Below, one piece after another: positions 9,105 through 18,755 of a stretch of 64,000 nucleotides of DNA (its first letter is position 1; each line of letters starts with the position of its first letter). The stretch covers positions 1,612,001 through 1,676,000 of the forward strand of contig NZ_JAQNDK010000004.1 of the NCBI RefSeq assembly GCF_028368935.1, read 5' to 3'. A program made the translations under genes and the position numbers. The DNA is from Sorangium aterium (GTDB lineage: Bacteria > Myxococcota_A > Polyangia > Polyangiales > Polyangiaceae). The notes under the pieces were generated by a model. The model was not told where the DNA came from, made no database searches, and saw only the letters and a list, made by a program, of their open reading frames with translations.

Positions 9105-10667
9105 ATGGTTGGCAAATTGCATCTCGATGCGGTGGTGCGTCGCCTGGATGGCGCGACGGCCCGCATCGACAATCCGTTTGGGATCCCGATCACCCTCGTG
9201 GCCAGGGAGGATGTCGTCGTCGAGGCCGACGGCATCGAGGAGCTCCTCCGGTTCGCCTCGCTTGAAGGCACGCTCCGCGATCTTCGGACATGGGAGAAGG
9301 CCGGCAGGATCGCCCCGTTCTGGGGCGGCACGGCCGGCGAGATCCGCTCGATCGTGCTCACGCCCGACTTTCACAAGGGCGCGGGCATCCCCGTGGGCAC
9401 CGTCGTGGATGCCCGCGGGTTCGTGGTGCCGCAGGCCGTCGGCAACGACGTCTGTTGCGGCATGCGCCTGCTCGCGACCGACGTGGATCGGGACGAGCTC
9501 GCGCCGCACATCGGCGCCCTGAAGCAGCGGCTCCGCGCGATCTTCTTCCAGGGGCAGCGCGATATCCCCATGTCGCCGCGGCAGCGCGCGGCCATGCTCC
9601 GTGACGGCCTGTCCGGGCTGCACGAGACGGCGGCGGACAACGCCCGCACCGGCCTGTGGGCGCATTACGATCCTCGCGCGCAGCGCCAGGATCTCGATCG
9701 CGTGCACTTCCACGGCGGGCTCTCCGCGCGCGGGACGTTCGCGTTCGACGCGTACATCCAGGCGTCGGGCCGGGCGGACGGGCGTGACATCCAGATCGGC
9801 ACGGTCGGCGGCGGCAACCATTTCGTCGAGATACAGACCGTCGACGAGCTGGTCGACGGCGCGACGGCGCGCTCGTTCGGGCTCTCGAAGAACGCCGTCA
9901 CGATCATGGCCCATGCGGGCTCCGTCGGGCTCGGACACGCGGTCGGCGGCTATTTCAACGAGCGCGCCCGCGCGCTGTACCCCGCGGGGGTGCCCCATCC
10001 GGCGCACGGCTTCTATGTGCTGCCGGCGGTGGGCCCCCACGCCCACGAGGCGTCGGTCTACCTCGACGCGATGCGGAACGCCGCGAACTTCGCGTTCGCG
10101 AACCGCCTCTTCCTGGGCCTCATGGTGGTGCGCGCGATGCGGGAGGTGCTTGGCCGCGAGGTCGCGAGCACGCTCGTGTACGATGCGCCGCACAACCTCA
10201 TCTGGGAGCCCGACGGGGCCGAGCCGCGCTACCTGCACCGCAAGGGCGCGACGCCTGCAGGGGGACCGGATGGTGAGGGTGGAGCGTTCTCGTACACGGG
10301 TGACCCGGTGATCATCCCCGGGTCGATGGGCGATTCGAGCTGGGTGCTCGCGGGCGCAGGGCACGCGGCGCTGCTCGCGAGCGCGTGCCACGGCGCGGGC
10401 CGCAGCCTCACCCGCGGGCGCTCCGCGCACGCGGACGAGGACCTCTACCGGCGCGCGGTCGAGAAGCTGCATGTCGTGACGCCGCTCGACCCCGACGCGC
10501 CCCACGTGCGGCGGCGGCGCGACATCCTCGCGAAGTACCACCAGCGGATGAAGGAGGAGGCGCCCTATGCCTACAAACCCATCACGCCGGTCGTGCGCTC
10601 CGTCGAGGAGGCAGGGATCGCGCGGCGCGTGGCGCGGTTGTGGCCGCTCGTCACGGTCAAGGGATAG
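9105..10667 (+). CDS. rtcB: RtcB-family RNA ligase
   Basis: Joins RNA 2',3'-cyclic phosphate or 3'-phosphate ends to 5'-OH ends using GTP and Mn2+. Family motifs are clear: PDFHKGAGIPVG (about 87-98), VGNDVCCGM with the metal-binding Asp/Cys (112-120), GGGNHFVE (about 234) and CHGAGR, holding the histidine that is guanylylated in known RtcBs (about 427). The usual HSGSRGLG motif reads HAGSVGLG here, so the arginine is replaced by valine; together with the 520-residue length this points to a divergent subfamily. No archease or rtcA lies next to it. A strong sigma-70 promoter precedes it and a hairpin follows the stop. An in-frame GTG at 9078 is an alternative start. Confidence 0.9.
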   Translation: MVGKLHLDAVVRRLDGATARIDNPFGIPITLVAREDVVVEADGIEELLRFASLEGTLRDLRTWEKAGRIAPFWGGTAGEIRSIVLTPDFHKGAGIPVGTVVDARGFVVPQAVGNDVCCGMRLLATDVDRDELAPHIGALKQRLRAIFFQGQRDIPMSPRQRAAMLRDGLSGLHETAADNARTGLWAHYDPRAQRQDLDRVHFHGGLSARGTFAFDAYIQASGRADGRDIQIGTVGGGNHFVEIQTVDELVDGATARSFGLSKNAVTIMAHAGSVGLGHAVGGYFNERARALYPAGVPHPAHGFYVLPAVGPHAHEASVYLDAMRNAANFAFANRLFLGLMVVRAMREVLGREVASTLVYDAPHNLIWEPDGAEPRYLHRKGATPAGGPDGEGGAFSYTGDPVIIPGSMGDSSWVLAGAGHAALLASACHGAGRSLTRGRSAHADEDLYRRAVEKLHVVTPLDPDAPHVRRRRDILAKYHQRMKEEAPYAYKPITPVVRSVEEAGIARRVARLWPLVTVKG

Positions 10668-11179
10668 GGAACACGATCGGAACGATGGTTCCGATCGCGA
10701 GCCCTGAAGCCGCCTCGCGGGAGCGCAACCGAGTCTCCGCTCCGCGAGGTGGTGGGGTTCTTTGGCAACGATCTCGATCGTTCCACGAACATAAGCAAAG
10801 CCGATGCCGGAGCTGGGATAGGCGCGAGGCGCCTTTCACCTGACCTTCGCCCCGGGCGGTGCGGACTGATCTGCTGGCCAGATGACATTGGGCCGCGTCT
10901 CCGCAGGAGGCAGCGTGTCCCGTGGGGACGCGATGGCATCGACCGCCCTGAGCCTCACGCTCCTCCCCGAGGGCGATCCGGGGTCGACACGGCTCGCGAC
11001 GCGCGAGCTGCCCGGGCAAGTGCATGTGTCCCGGCGGGACGCGCAAGCGTCTCCTCAAGACGCCGGCGGCTCCGGACGCGCTCTCCGGCTTGCCGAATGC
11101 GCCAGCCCGGGTGCCAGAGGACCGCCATGAATTTTTCGTCCGAGCCAGGTAGAGTGCGTGTACCCTGGCCTACGTCTTC
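10668..11179. other. 512-bp intergenic region
   Basis: No convincing gene. It contains the strong hairpin at 10674-10697 after rtcB and a second small dyad (AACGAT/ATCGTT, 10767-10782) sharing its ATCGTT core, which could be an operator for the activator gene at 11180. Confidence 0.55.
10674..10697 (+). terminator. Perfect 10-bp hairpin after rtcB
   Basis: CGATCGGAAC and its exact complement GTTCCGATCG flank a GATG loop, beginning 7 bp after the rtcB stop codon. There is no T-tract, so it may act as a transcript-stabilising hairpin or a weak terminator. Confidence 0.55.
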
Positions 11180-12925
11180 ATGCTCCATGACCTGCTCCCT
11201 GAGCTGATCACGAGTCTCATGGGGGCCGGCTGCTTCGAGGACGCCGCGACCACGGTGCTGAAGGACATGCTCACCGGCGTCGAAGCGGCGCTGGCAGCGA
11301 GCTCGCTCATGGGGCAGGGGCGCGTGCTCCGCGGGGTCGTGCACCTTCGCCCCGAGGGCGGCTATCAGCGCCTCTTCGGCCTCGAGCACCGGAGCGGAGC
11401 GCGCGTCGAGGGCACCGGGTATCTCACGTCGGGCAGCGTCTGGCGCTGGCTCGTCGAGCACCGCTGCTCGGTCTCCATCGACGTCCAGCTCGGCGTGCTG
11501 CGCCCCTGGCTGGCGGACGGCGCGCCCGCGCACGTCGAGCGGCGCGAGGGGGCTGGCCTGCCCGGCAGCGAGACGCGCGAGCGGATGCTCGGGCGCGACG
11601 CCACGCACGTCCACGTGGTGCCGCTGCGCGCGCCGGGCGGCGCGGTCGAGGGGATGATCGCGCTGGAGGTCAGCTGCAAGCAGGCGATCGGAGGGGAGCT
11701 CGTCTGGCGCGGGTGCTACGAGCTCCTCGCGAGCGCTGCGGCGCCCTACCTGCGCGCGCTGCCGCCTCGGCCGGCCACCCCGGCGCGCGCGGACGAGTTC
11801 CTGCCGGTCGTCGGCCCCACCACCGCGAGCCTCATCGACCTGCTCCGCGTCTTCGCGCGGCAGGAGGAGACAATCCTCATCAGCGGTCCGACCGGCGCCG
11901 GCAAGTCCCGGCTGGCGCGCTGGTGCCACGAGCAGTCGGCGCGCCGCGGGCAGCGGTTCGAGACGCTCGACCTGCTCAGCGTGCCCGAGGACCTGCAGAT
12001 GGCCGAGCTCTTCGGCTGGAAGCGCGGCGCGTTCACCGGCGCGATCCGCGACAACCCGGGCGCGATCGCGCGCGCCGCGCAGGGGACGCTCTTCATCGAC
12101 GAGGTGGACAAGCTGTCGCTGAAGGCCCAGGCGGGCCTGCTCCACGTGCTCGAGGAGCGGCGCTACCGGCCGCTCGGCGACGAGGGGAGCGAGCGCCGCG
12201 CGGACGTGCGCTTCCTCATCGGCACCAACACCGACCTGCGCGCGGCCGCGCGCGCGGGCCGTTTCCGCGAGGATCTCTACTACCGGATCAACGTGCTGCC
12301 CGTGCGGCTCCCGCCCCTGACCGAGCGGCTCGACGAGGTGCCGCTCTGGGCCGACTACATGCTGAGCCGGCGCCACCGCGAAGGGGGCGGCCAGGGCGTC
12401 GCGCGCATCGGGCCCGAGGCGGTGAAGCTCTTGCTCGACGTCCCCTGGCCAGGCAACTTGCGGCAGCTCGACAACATCGTGCGCCGCGCCTACGCGCTCG
12501 CGCTGGCCGAGCGGGGCGGCCCGGGCGGCGAGCTCGTGCTCCAGCGGGGCCACGTGGAGCGCGCGCTCGCCTACGAGGGCGCGCCGGACGAGGGCGCGCT
12601 GCTCACGCAGCTCTGGCGCGCGGCGCACGCCTTCGTGCAGGAGGCGGAGCGGCGCGCGCGCGAAGGCGCGCCGCTGTCGCTCGAGCTCGTCGAGGTGTTC
12701 CGAGGGCTCGTGCTGGGCGCGGCGGTGCGGCGGACGGGGAGCCGCGAGGAGGCATTCACCCTGTTCGGCCAGCAGCAGCTCATCAAGAACCGCAATCATC
12801 ACCGGGCGCTGCGGCGGGAGCTCGACAGGGTCCGGGAGCTCGCCGACAAGCTGGGATACGAGATCGATCCCGATCTCGCCGCGCTGCTCAACGAGGAGGT
12901 CGAAACGCCGGCGGAGGGGCGCTGA
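11180..12925 (+). CDS. Sigma-54-dependent transcriptional activator with GAF-like sensor
   Basis: A 581-residue enhancer-binding protein. Residues 1-200 look like a GAF-type input domain. The AAA+ domain carries Walker A GPTGAGKS, an intact GAFTGA loop, and Walker B TLFIDEVDKL. The C-terminal region contains a weak helix-turn-helix (around RTGSREEAFTLFGQQQLI) that departs from the Fis consensus, so DNA recognition may be unusual. A kinase/cyclase fusion gene starts 174 bp downstream on the same strand, repeating the activator-then-kinase order at the left end of the window. That spacing suggests functional coupling, though the FHA domain found in the first activator is absent here. Confidence 0.9.
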   Translation: MLHDLLPELITSLMGAGCFEDAATTVLKDMLTGVEAALAASSLMGQGRVLRGVVHLRPEGGYQRLFGLEHRSGARVEGTGYLTSGSVWRWLVEHRCSVSIDVQLGVLRPWLADGAPAHVERREGAGLPGSETRERMLGRDATHVHVVPLRAPGGAVEGMIALEVSCKQAIGGELVWRGCYELLASAAAPYLRALPPRPATPARADEFLPVVGPTTASLIDLLRVFARQEETILISGPTGAGKSRLARWCHEQSARRGQRFETLDLLSVPEDLQMAELFGWKRGAFTGAIRDNPGAIARAAQGTLFIDEVDKLSLKAQAGLLHVLEERRYRPLGDEGSERRADVRFLIGTNTDLRAAARAGRFREDLYYRINVLPVRLPPLTERLDEVPLWADYMLSRRHREGGGQGVARIGPEAVKLLLDVPWPGNLRQLDNIVRRAYALALAERGGPGGELVLQRGHVERALAYEGAPDEGALLTQLWRAAHAFVQEAERRAREGAPLSLELVEVFRGLVLGAAVRRTGSREEAFTLFGQQQLIKNRNHHRALRRELDRVRELADKLGYEIDPDLAALLNEEVETPAEGR

Positions 12926-13099
12926 CCACGCGCCGCCGCGCTGGACGGGAGGGGAGGAAAGGCCAGCGCGCCGAGCGCGACGCTCCTTGACACCCGAGGA
13001 GGCGCGGCGGTTTCATCGATGTGAGGCGTTGGCGGATGCGCTGCGCGCCGTGTCGCGTCGCGCGGGAATCGCGGACGACAAACCACGGAAGGGGCGGGC

Positions 13100-16000
13100 A
13101 TGCATCCAAGCAACTCGTTGCTCGCGGGCGGAGCTGCGTTTGCCGATCGGTACGAGCTGCTGTCGGAGCTCGGGGTGGGCGGCTTCGGCGCGGTGTACAA
13201 GGCGCGTCAGCTCACCACGGGGCAGGAGGTGGCGCTCAAGATCATGCGGCTGCCCGAGCAGGACGGAGCAGGCCAGATCGAGCGGCGGATCGCGCGGTTC
13301 ATCCGGGAGATGCGGCTCTGCGCGCAGCTCCACCACCCCAACATCGTCCAGCTCGTCGACTTCGGGCAGGTCGGGGAGCAGCTGCTCTACACGGTGTTCT
13401 CCTTCGTGCCCGGAGACACGCTGGCGGACGTGCTCGCCCGGGAGGGCGCGCTCGCGCCGCGGGAGGCGCGGCACCTGATGCTGCAGGTGCTCGACGCGCT
13501 CGCGTGCGCCCACGCGAGAGGCGTCATCCACCGCGATCTCAAGCCGCGCAATATCATGGTGCTCCCCTCGGGCGCGCGCCGCAACGCGGTGGTGCTCGAC
13601 TTCGGCATCGGCGCGCTCGTCGGCTCCGATGCCGAGCACATGGTCCAGCTGACCGGCACGGGCGAGGCGCTGGGCACGGTGGGTTATGCCGCGCCCGAGC
13701 AGCTCCGCGGCCTGGACCCGACGCCTCGCATGGACCTGTTCTCGTGGGGGCTCGTGTTCCTGGAGTGCCTGACCGGAAAGCCCGTGTTCACCGGGAATTC
13801 ACCGGCCGACATCCTGTACGCGCAGTTCAGCCCGGACCCCGTGCCGATCCCGCCTGCCCTCGCTGGGCACTGGCTGGGCGGGTTGCTCCGCCACGTGACC
13901 GACAAGAACGTGGACGCGCGCGACGCGCGCGCCTCGGCGCTCGTCCCCGCGCTCGAAGCCTGCGAGCTCGACGATCTGTCGCGGGAGATGATGGTCGGCG
14001 GCGGCGCGCCCCTCCGTGGCAGCCTCCCCGGGGGCCCGCGGCGGGCGCACGCCCTCTTCGAGGCCACCGTCGTGGCCCGCTCCAGCTCTCCGCCCAGGCC
14101 CGCGCCCGACGGGGAGCGGCGGCAGCTCACGGCGGTGTGCTGCACGATCGGGGTGCTCGCCGACGCGCCCCAGGCGCTCGACGTGGAGCGGGCCGACGAG
14201 CTGCTGCGCGCGCAGCTCGCGCGCTGCGCCGAGATCGCGTGCCGCTACCGGGGGCACGTGGCCGCCACGCTCGGCGATCAGCTGCTGATCTATTTCGGCT
14301 ACCCGCGAGCCGAGGAGGACGACGCGCGGCGCGCCGCCCGCGCGGCGCTGGAGATCGCGGCCGAGGCGCAGGCCGAGCGCGCGCGGCTCGCCGGCCGGGC
14401 GTGCGGCTCGACGCGAGGCTCGGGGTTCACACCGGCGTCCTCGTCGCCCGGGATCTCCGCGACGCCGGGCTCAACGTGGGCGCGACGCCGAGCACGGCCG
14501 CGCGCATCGCGGCGCTCGCGCCGCCAGGCGGCGTGGCCGTCTCTGCAGAGGCCCATCGGCTGCTGCGGAGCGCCTTCACGTTCGACGGCGAGGGGCCACG
14601 GCGCGCGGGCGGGGACGGCGCGCCCCGCGAGATGTTCCTGCTGGGATCGGAGCGAGGCGCTCGGCCGACGCCGGACGAAGAGCGCCGCGGGGCGCCCCTC
14701 CTCGGCAGGGAGCAGGAGATGGCGATCCTGCTCGAGCGCTGGGGCCGGACGCGCGCAGGCGCCGGGCAATGCACCCTGATCACGGGGGAGCCCGGCATCG
14801 GCAAGAGCCGCCTTGCGCGCGAGCTGCGCGCCAGGCTGGCGAACGATCCCCACACCTTCCTGGAGCTCCGCTGCGCGCCGGACACGCAGAACAGCGTGCT
14901 CCTCCCCGTCGTCGAGATGCTCGGGCGCGCGCTGGGCCTCGATCAGCAGGCCTCGCCCGAGGGGCGGATCGCGCGGCTCGAAGGGCTCCTCTCGGGCCAC
15001 GGCTTCACGCTGGCAGACGCGATGCCGCTCTTCCTGCCGCTCTTCTCCCTGCCCATGGCGCCTCCCTACGCCCCGCTCGACGTCTCTCCCCAGCGGCTGA
15101 AGGAGCTGACCCTGAACGCCGTGCTGCTGCTGCTCTTCGGTATGTCCGAGGAGCGCCCGCTGATGCTGGTGGCAGAGGACTTGCACTGGTCCGATACAAC
15201 GACCCTCGAGCAGCTCACGCATCTCGTCCACGAGGCCCCTTCAGCCCCGGTGTCAGTGTTCATGACCGCACGACCTGAATTCTCACCCCCGTTCTCGACC
15301 TCCGGCGTTCAACAGGTCCCCTTGGCCCGCCTCGAGCGTGCGCAGGTGGCGGAGATGGTCACGGCGCTCCTCGGCGGAAAGTCGCTGCCCTCCGAGGTGA
15401 TCGATCAGGTCGTGACCCGAACGGACGGGGTGCCGCTGTTCGTGGAGGAGCTGACCGAGATGCTCGTCGAGTCGGGCGTGCTGATCGAGCGGGACGAAGG
15501 GTACGAGCTGGCGCGCCCGCTCGCGCGGGAGGAGATCCCGAGCACGCTGCGAAATCTCCTGATGGCGCGTCTGGACCGGCTGGGTCGCGCCAAGAAGACC
15601 GCGCAGCTCGCCGCGGCGTTGGGGCGGGAGTTCAGCGTGGAGGTGCTCTCGGCGATAAGCCCGTTCGACGCGGCCGCGCTGCAGGAGCACCTGGACCAGC
15701 TGGTCGACGTCGGGCTTCTGATACGCAGGCGCCGGATGAAGACCTCGGGGTGGGCCTTCAAGCATGCCCTCGTCCGGGACGCGGCGTACGAGTCGCTGCC
15801 GCGGGAGATGCGGAGGGAGGTCCACGCGCGGATCGCGGGGGTGCTGGAGTCGAGCCATCCCCAGTGGGCGACCGACCATCCGGAGCTGGTCGCTCATCAC
15901 TACACCGAGGCCGAGCTCGTCGAGCAAGCGATCCCGTACTGGAGCCAAGCAGGGCAGAAGGCCCTCCAGCAATCCGCCAGCCTGGAGCCGATCCGGCATT

Positions 16001-17244
16001 TCGAGCGCGCTCTCGAGCTGCTCGCGACCCAGCCGGATACGCCGGCCCGCGCCGCCAGGGAGCTCGGACTGCGGCTCTCCTTGTCGGTGGCCCTCATGGG
16101 GGCCCATGGTTATGGCGCGCCGGCGGTGGGCGCGGCGTACGAGAGGGCGCGTGAGCTGTGCGACGAGCTCGGCGACTCCAGGCAAAACTTCCCGGTCATC
16201 TGGGGGCTCAGCGCGTTCAACTGCGTACGGGCGCAGCTTGAGACCGCCGTCCAGCTCTCGGTGCGCGCCCTGAGCGTCGCCGAGAAGGAGCGTGATCCGG
16301 CGCTCCTCGTGCCCGCCCACCTGCTGCACGGAGGCAATCACATGTGGCGGGGCGAGCTCCAGACCGCGCAGGAGCACCTGGAGCGAGCCATGTCGTTCTA
16401 CGACGCCGCGGCGCACGGCCCCCTGACGGCCATCTACTCCTATGATCCCGGGACGGCGAGCATGGCGTACCTGGCCATGACCCTCTGGTTTCTGGGTTAT
16501 CCGGATCAGGCGATCCAGAAGGCGCGCACCGCGGTCGCCCGGACCAAAGCGCGGGGGCACGTGCACAGCTATGTACATAGCCTGTTTCGCGCCCTCCAGA
16601 TCGCCGCGCTGCGCGGCGAAGGCGGCGCGGTGCTCGAGGAGATCCCGTCGCTCCTCGCGATCACCGAGGAGAAAGGGTTTCCTCTGTGGCACGCCGCGAG
16701 CATCTTCCTCCGAGGCCGGGCCCTCTGCCTGGAGGGGCAGCCGGCCCGTGGCGTCGAGGACATCCGCGCTGGGCTCCAGAGGATACGGGATACGGGCGAG
16801 CGCTGCGGCTACCCCGAGTTCGCGGTAGGGCTCGCCGAGGCCCTCGGGGAGCTCGGCCAGGTCGAAGAAGCGCTGGCGACCGTCGACGACGCCCTCGATC
16901 AAGCGGTCAAGACCCAGGGCCTCCTCTACGAAGCCGAGCTTCATCGCCTCCGTGGCGACCTAGGCCTGCGCGCCGACCCGACCGCGGCGGGCGCGGACCG
17001 GGCCGAGGAGTCCCTGCTCAAGGCCGTCGAGGGCGCTCGCCGCCATCACTCCAGATCGCTCGAGCTGCGCGCCGCGCTCAGCCTGGCGCGCCTCTGGCAT
17101 CGTCAGGGGAGAGGCGCGGCCGCTCGACAGCTGTTGGTCGAACCTTACAGCTGGTTCACGGAGGGGTTCGACACCTCGCACATGAGGTCGGCCAAGGCGA
17201 CGCTCGATGAGCTCTCCGGAGAGCTCGTCTCTCCGATGGAATGA
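13100..17244 (+). CDS. Kinase/cyclase/AAA-ATPase/TPR fusion (TOMM-system type), apparent frameshift near 14400
   Basis: A giant signalling fusion of about 1380 residues if read across a frame break. The N-terminal Ser/Thr kinase has Lys47, HRDLKPRN and DFGIG. A class III cyclase homology domain starts near 335 (DGERRQLTAVC). An ATPase region has Walker A GEPGIGKSR (about 562), and the remainder is TPR-like helices. The order matches the kinase/cyclase fusions described with thiazole/oxazole-modified peptide loci in Burkholderia and Sorangium. The first frame is clean to AERARLAGRA (14398) and the family resumes as VRLDARLGVHTG in another frame from the GTG at 14401, so one base appears missing within the cyclase. 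Either it is a sequencing or true frameshift, or two proteins are made. A GGAAGGGG ribosome-binding site precedes 13100. Confidence 0.85.
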
Positions 17245-17267
17245 TTCTGACAGGATGGAGGTCTATC

Positions 17268-17579
17268 GTGAGCGATTCGAATCATGGTGATGCCAGGCGC
17301 GAAGAGATGATGGCCGGCGCTGGCAAGAAGCCGAAAGGGCTGCTCTCCCTGATGTACTGGGTGAAGAACGACGCCAGGATACGCGCGCGTTTCCACGAGG
17401 ACATGCTGGCCACGATGGAGAGCCAGTTCGGTATCCCGAGGGGGAGCGCCGTGGCCACCGAGGTGGTGAAGGTCGCCAAGGTGAGCACGAGCCCCGCGGA
17501 TTACGAGCGTGCGCTCAAGGCGCTCTGCCAGAAGCTCCTGGTCGAGGAGCTCGTATCGCCGACCCCGCCGATCTGGTGA
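17268..17579 (+). CDS. Small protein with nitrile-hydratase-leader-like segment (possible RiPP-type leader)
   Basis: 103 residues; the GTG at 17268 is preferred because GGAGG lies 6 bp upstream, and it follows the kinase/cyclase stop by 23 bp. The segment WVKNDARIRARFHEDMLATM and the FGIPRGSAV after it follow the pattern of nitrile-hydratase-like leader peptides (DPxxRxRLxxDPxAxLxxxGI). Precursors of this sort are reported near kinase/cyclase fusions in TOMM loci. However, the C-terminal part has one Cys and few Ser/Thr, so it lacks a clear modifiable core, and no cyclodehydratase is visible. It may be a relic, a leader-domain partner protein or a decoy. The family assignment is by pattern only. 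Confidence 0.7.
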   Translation: MSDSNHGDARREEMMAGAGKKPKGLLSLMYWVKNDARIRARFHEDMLATMESQFGIPRGSAVATEVVKVAKVSTSPADYERALKALCQKLLVEELVSPTPPIW

Positions 17580-17645
17580 CCCTCGCCGCAGCGTGGGTCT
17601 CTGGAGCGCCGTGACACCTCACCATGGGACGGATTCGGAGACAAT

Positions 17646-18728
17646 ATGTGGTCCAGTCATGACATCAGCGAGCTGGTCGCGCCGAGGATCCCCAGCGCGT
17701 GTGTCGACCACGCCGTGAAGTCCAGCATTGGCGCGCTCACGGCGCGGCTCCCCGACCTGTTCTCTTCGTACTACATCGAGTGCCGCCTCCCAGCGGGGCA
17801 GGAACAGGTCGATTTCCTGGCCTGCGTGGCCCCTTCCCGCGACGACGACGCCCTGCGGAGCATCCGTGCCGTGGCCGACCAGCCGCCGGACGAGCTCACG
17901 CGCGACCCCGCCTGGCAATTCACCTGGGACGTCATCCGTCGCTGGTCGACGCTCGCCCACGGAGGGCCCAGCAGGATGCCCTTCCTGTGGCTCGAGTTCG
18001 ACCACGTGAATACGCGCCCGGCGGTGCGGCAGTCCCCGTCGCTCTGCGTCTGCGTCGACCCTGGGTACCTGAGCACGGAGCCCTCTTCGGCTGCCTGGGA
18101 CCCTCAGGATTCCTACGAGAGCTGCCTGGATCTCCTGGCGCCTGCGCTCCCCCGAGCCTTCGAGGGGGTGCTGTCCGCGAGCAACCGGAGCGTGATGAAG
18201 GCTTGCTTCCGGGGCCTCCCGCTCTCTGGTCGCATCATCCACGTATCGTTCATGCTGGCCAGAGAGCCGGCGGCGATCAAGCTCTACGGCGCCGTCCCGA
18301 GGGCGCAGCTGGTGGGTTATTTGAAGGATCTCGGCTGGCCCGGTCCGCTCGACTCGTTGGAGCAGCTCGTGAGCACCTTCTCGACCCAGGAGACGGCCGA
18401 CGACACCGTCTACTTCGATCTCGCGCTCGATCACGCGCTCCTGCCCTACGTCGCTGTCGCCTTCTCGCAGCTTCAGCTGGATCACCCGGCGCGCCTGGAC
18501 CCCGAGCGACGCGCGCTGCTGGAGCTGCTCGAGGAGCAAGGGCTCTGTGCCCCCGACAAGCGGCGTGCGCTGCAGGCCTGGCTGGGGAGCGCCCGCGAGT
18601 CGAGCCCTTCGGTCTCGACCGAGGCCCGTATTCATCGCTGGCTCGACGTCAAGATCACGCTTCATGCGGGGCAAGGCCTCGGCGCCAAGGGGTATCTTGG
18701 CTTCGCGCCGGTTCTTTCGGTGTTCTGA
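17646..18728 (+). CDS. Hypothetical protein, third gene of the kinase/cyclase locus
   Basis: A 360-residue, apparently soluble protein with no signal peptide or membrane segment. GGAG lies upstream of the ATG. I recognise no family. Visible points are an acidic, Trp-rich N-terminal half, a central patch (AIKLYGAVPRAQLVGYL), and a C-terminal strand-rich end (RWLDVKITLHAG then AKGYLGF). It follows the leader-like small gene by 66 bp and precedes a secreted CxxCH lipoprotein by 27 bp, so the four genes from the kinase/cyclase onward could be one operon. A role as a modifying enzyme or binding partner of the small protein is a guess from position alone. Confidence 0.75.
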   Translation: MWSSHDISELVAPRIPSACVDHAVKSSIGALTARLPDLFSSYYIECRLPAGQEQVDFLACVAPSRDDDALRSIRAVADQPPDELTRDPAWQFTWDVIRRWSTLAHGGPSRMPFLWLEFDHVNTRPAVRQSPSLCVCVDPGYLSTEPSSAAWDPQDSYESCLDLLAPALPRAFEGVLSASNRSVMKACFRGLPLSGRIIHVSFMLAREPAAIKLYGAVPRAQLVGYLKDLGWPGPLDSLEQLVSTFSTQETADDTVYFDLALDHALLPYVAVAFSQLQLDHPARLDPERRALLELLEEQGLCAPDKRRALQAWLGSARESSPSVSTEARIHRWLDVKITLHAGQGLGAKGYLGFAPVLSVF

Positions 18729-18755
18729 CGATAGGCCCAGAGACAGAGGTTTTAC

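Noticed and set aside
17268-17579. Confirmed TOMM/bacteriocin precursor
   Set aside because: The leader-like pattern is present, but there is no Cys/Ser/Thr-rich core and no cyclodehydratase gene, so only a tentative label is used.
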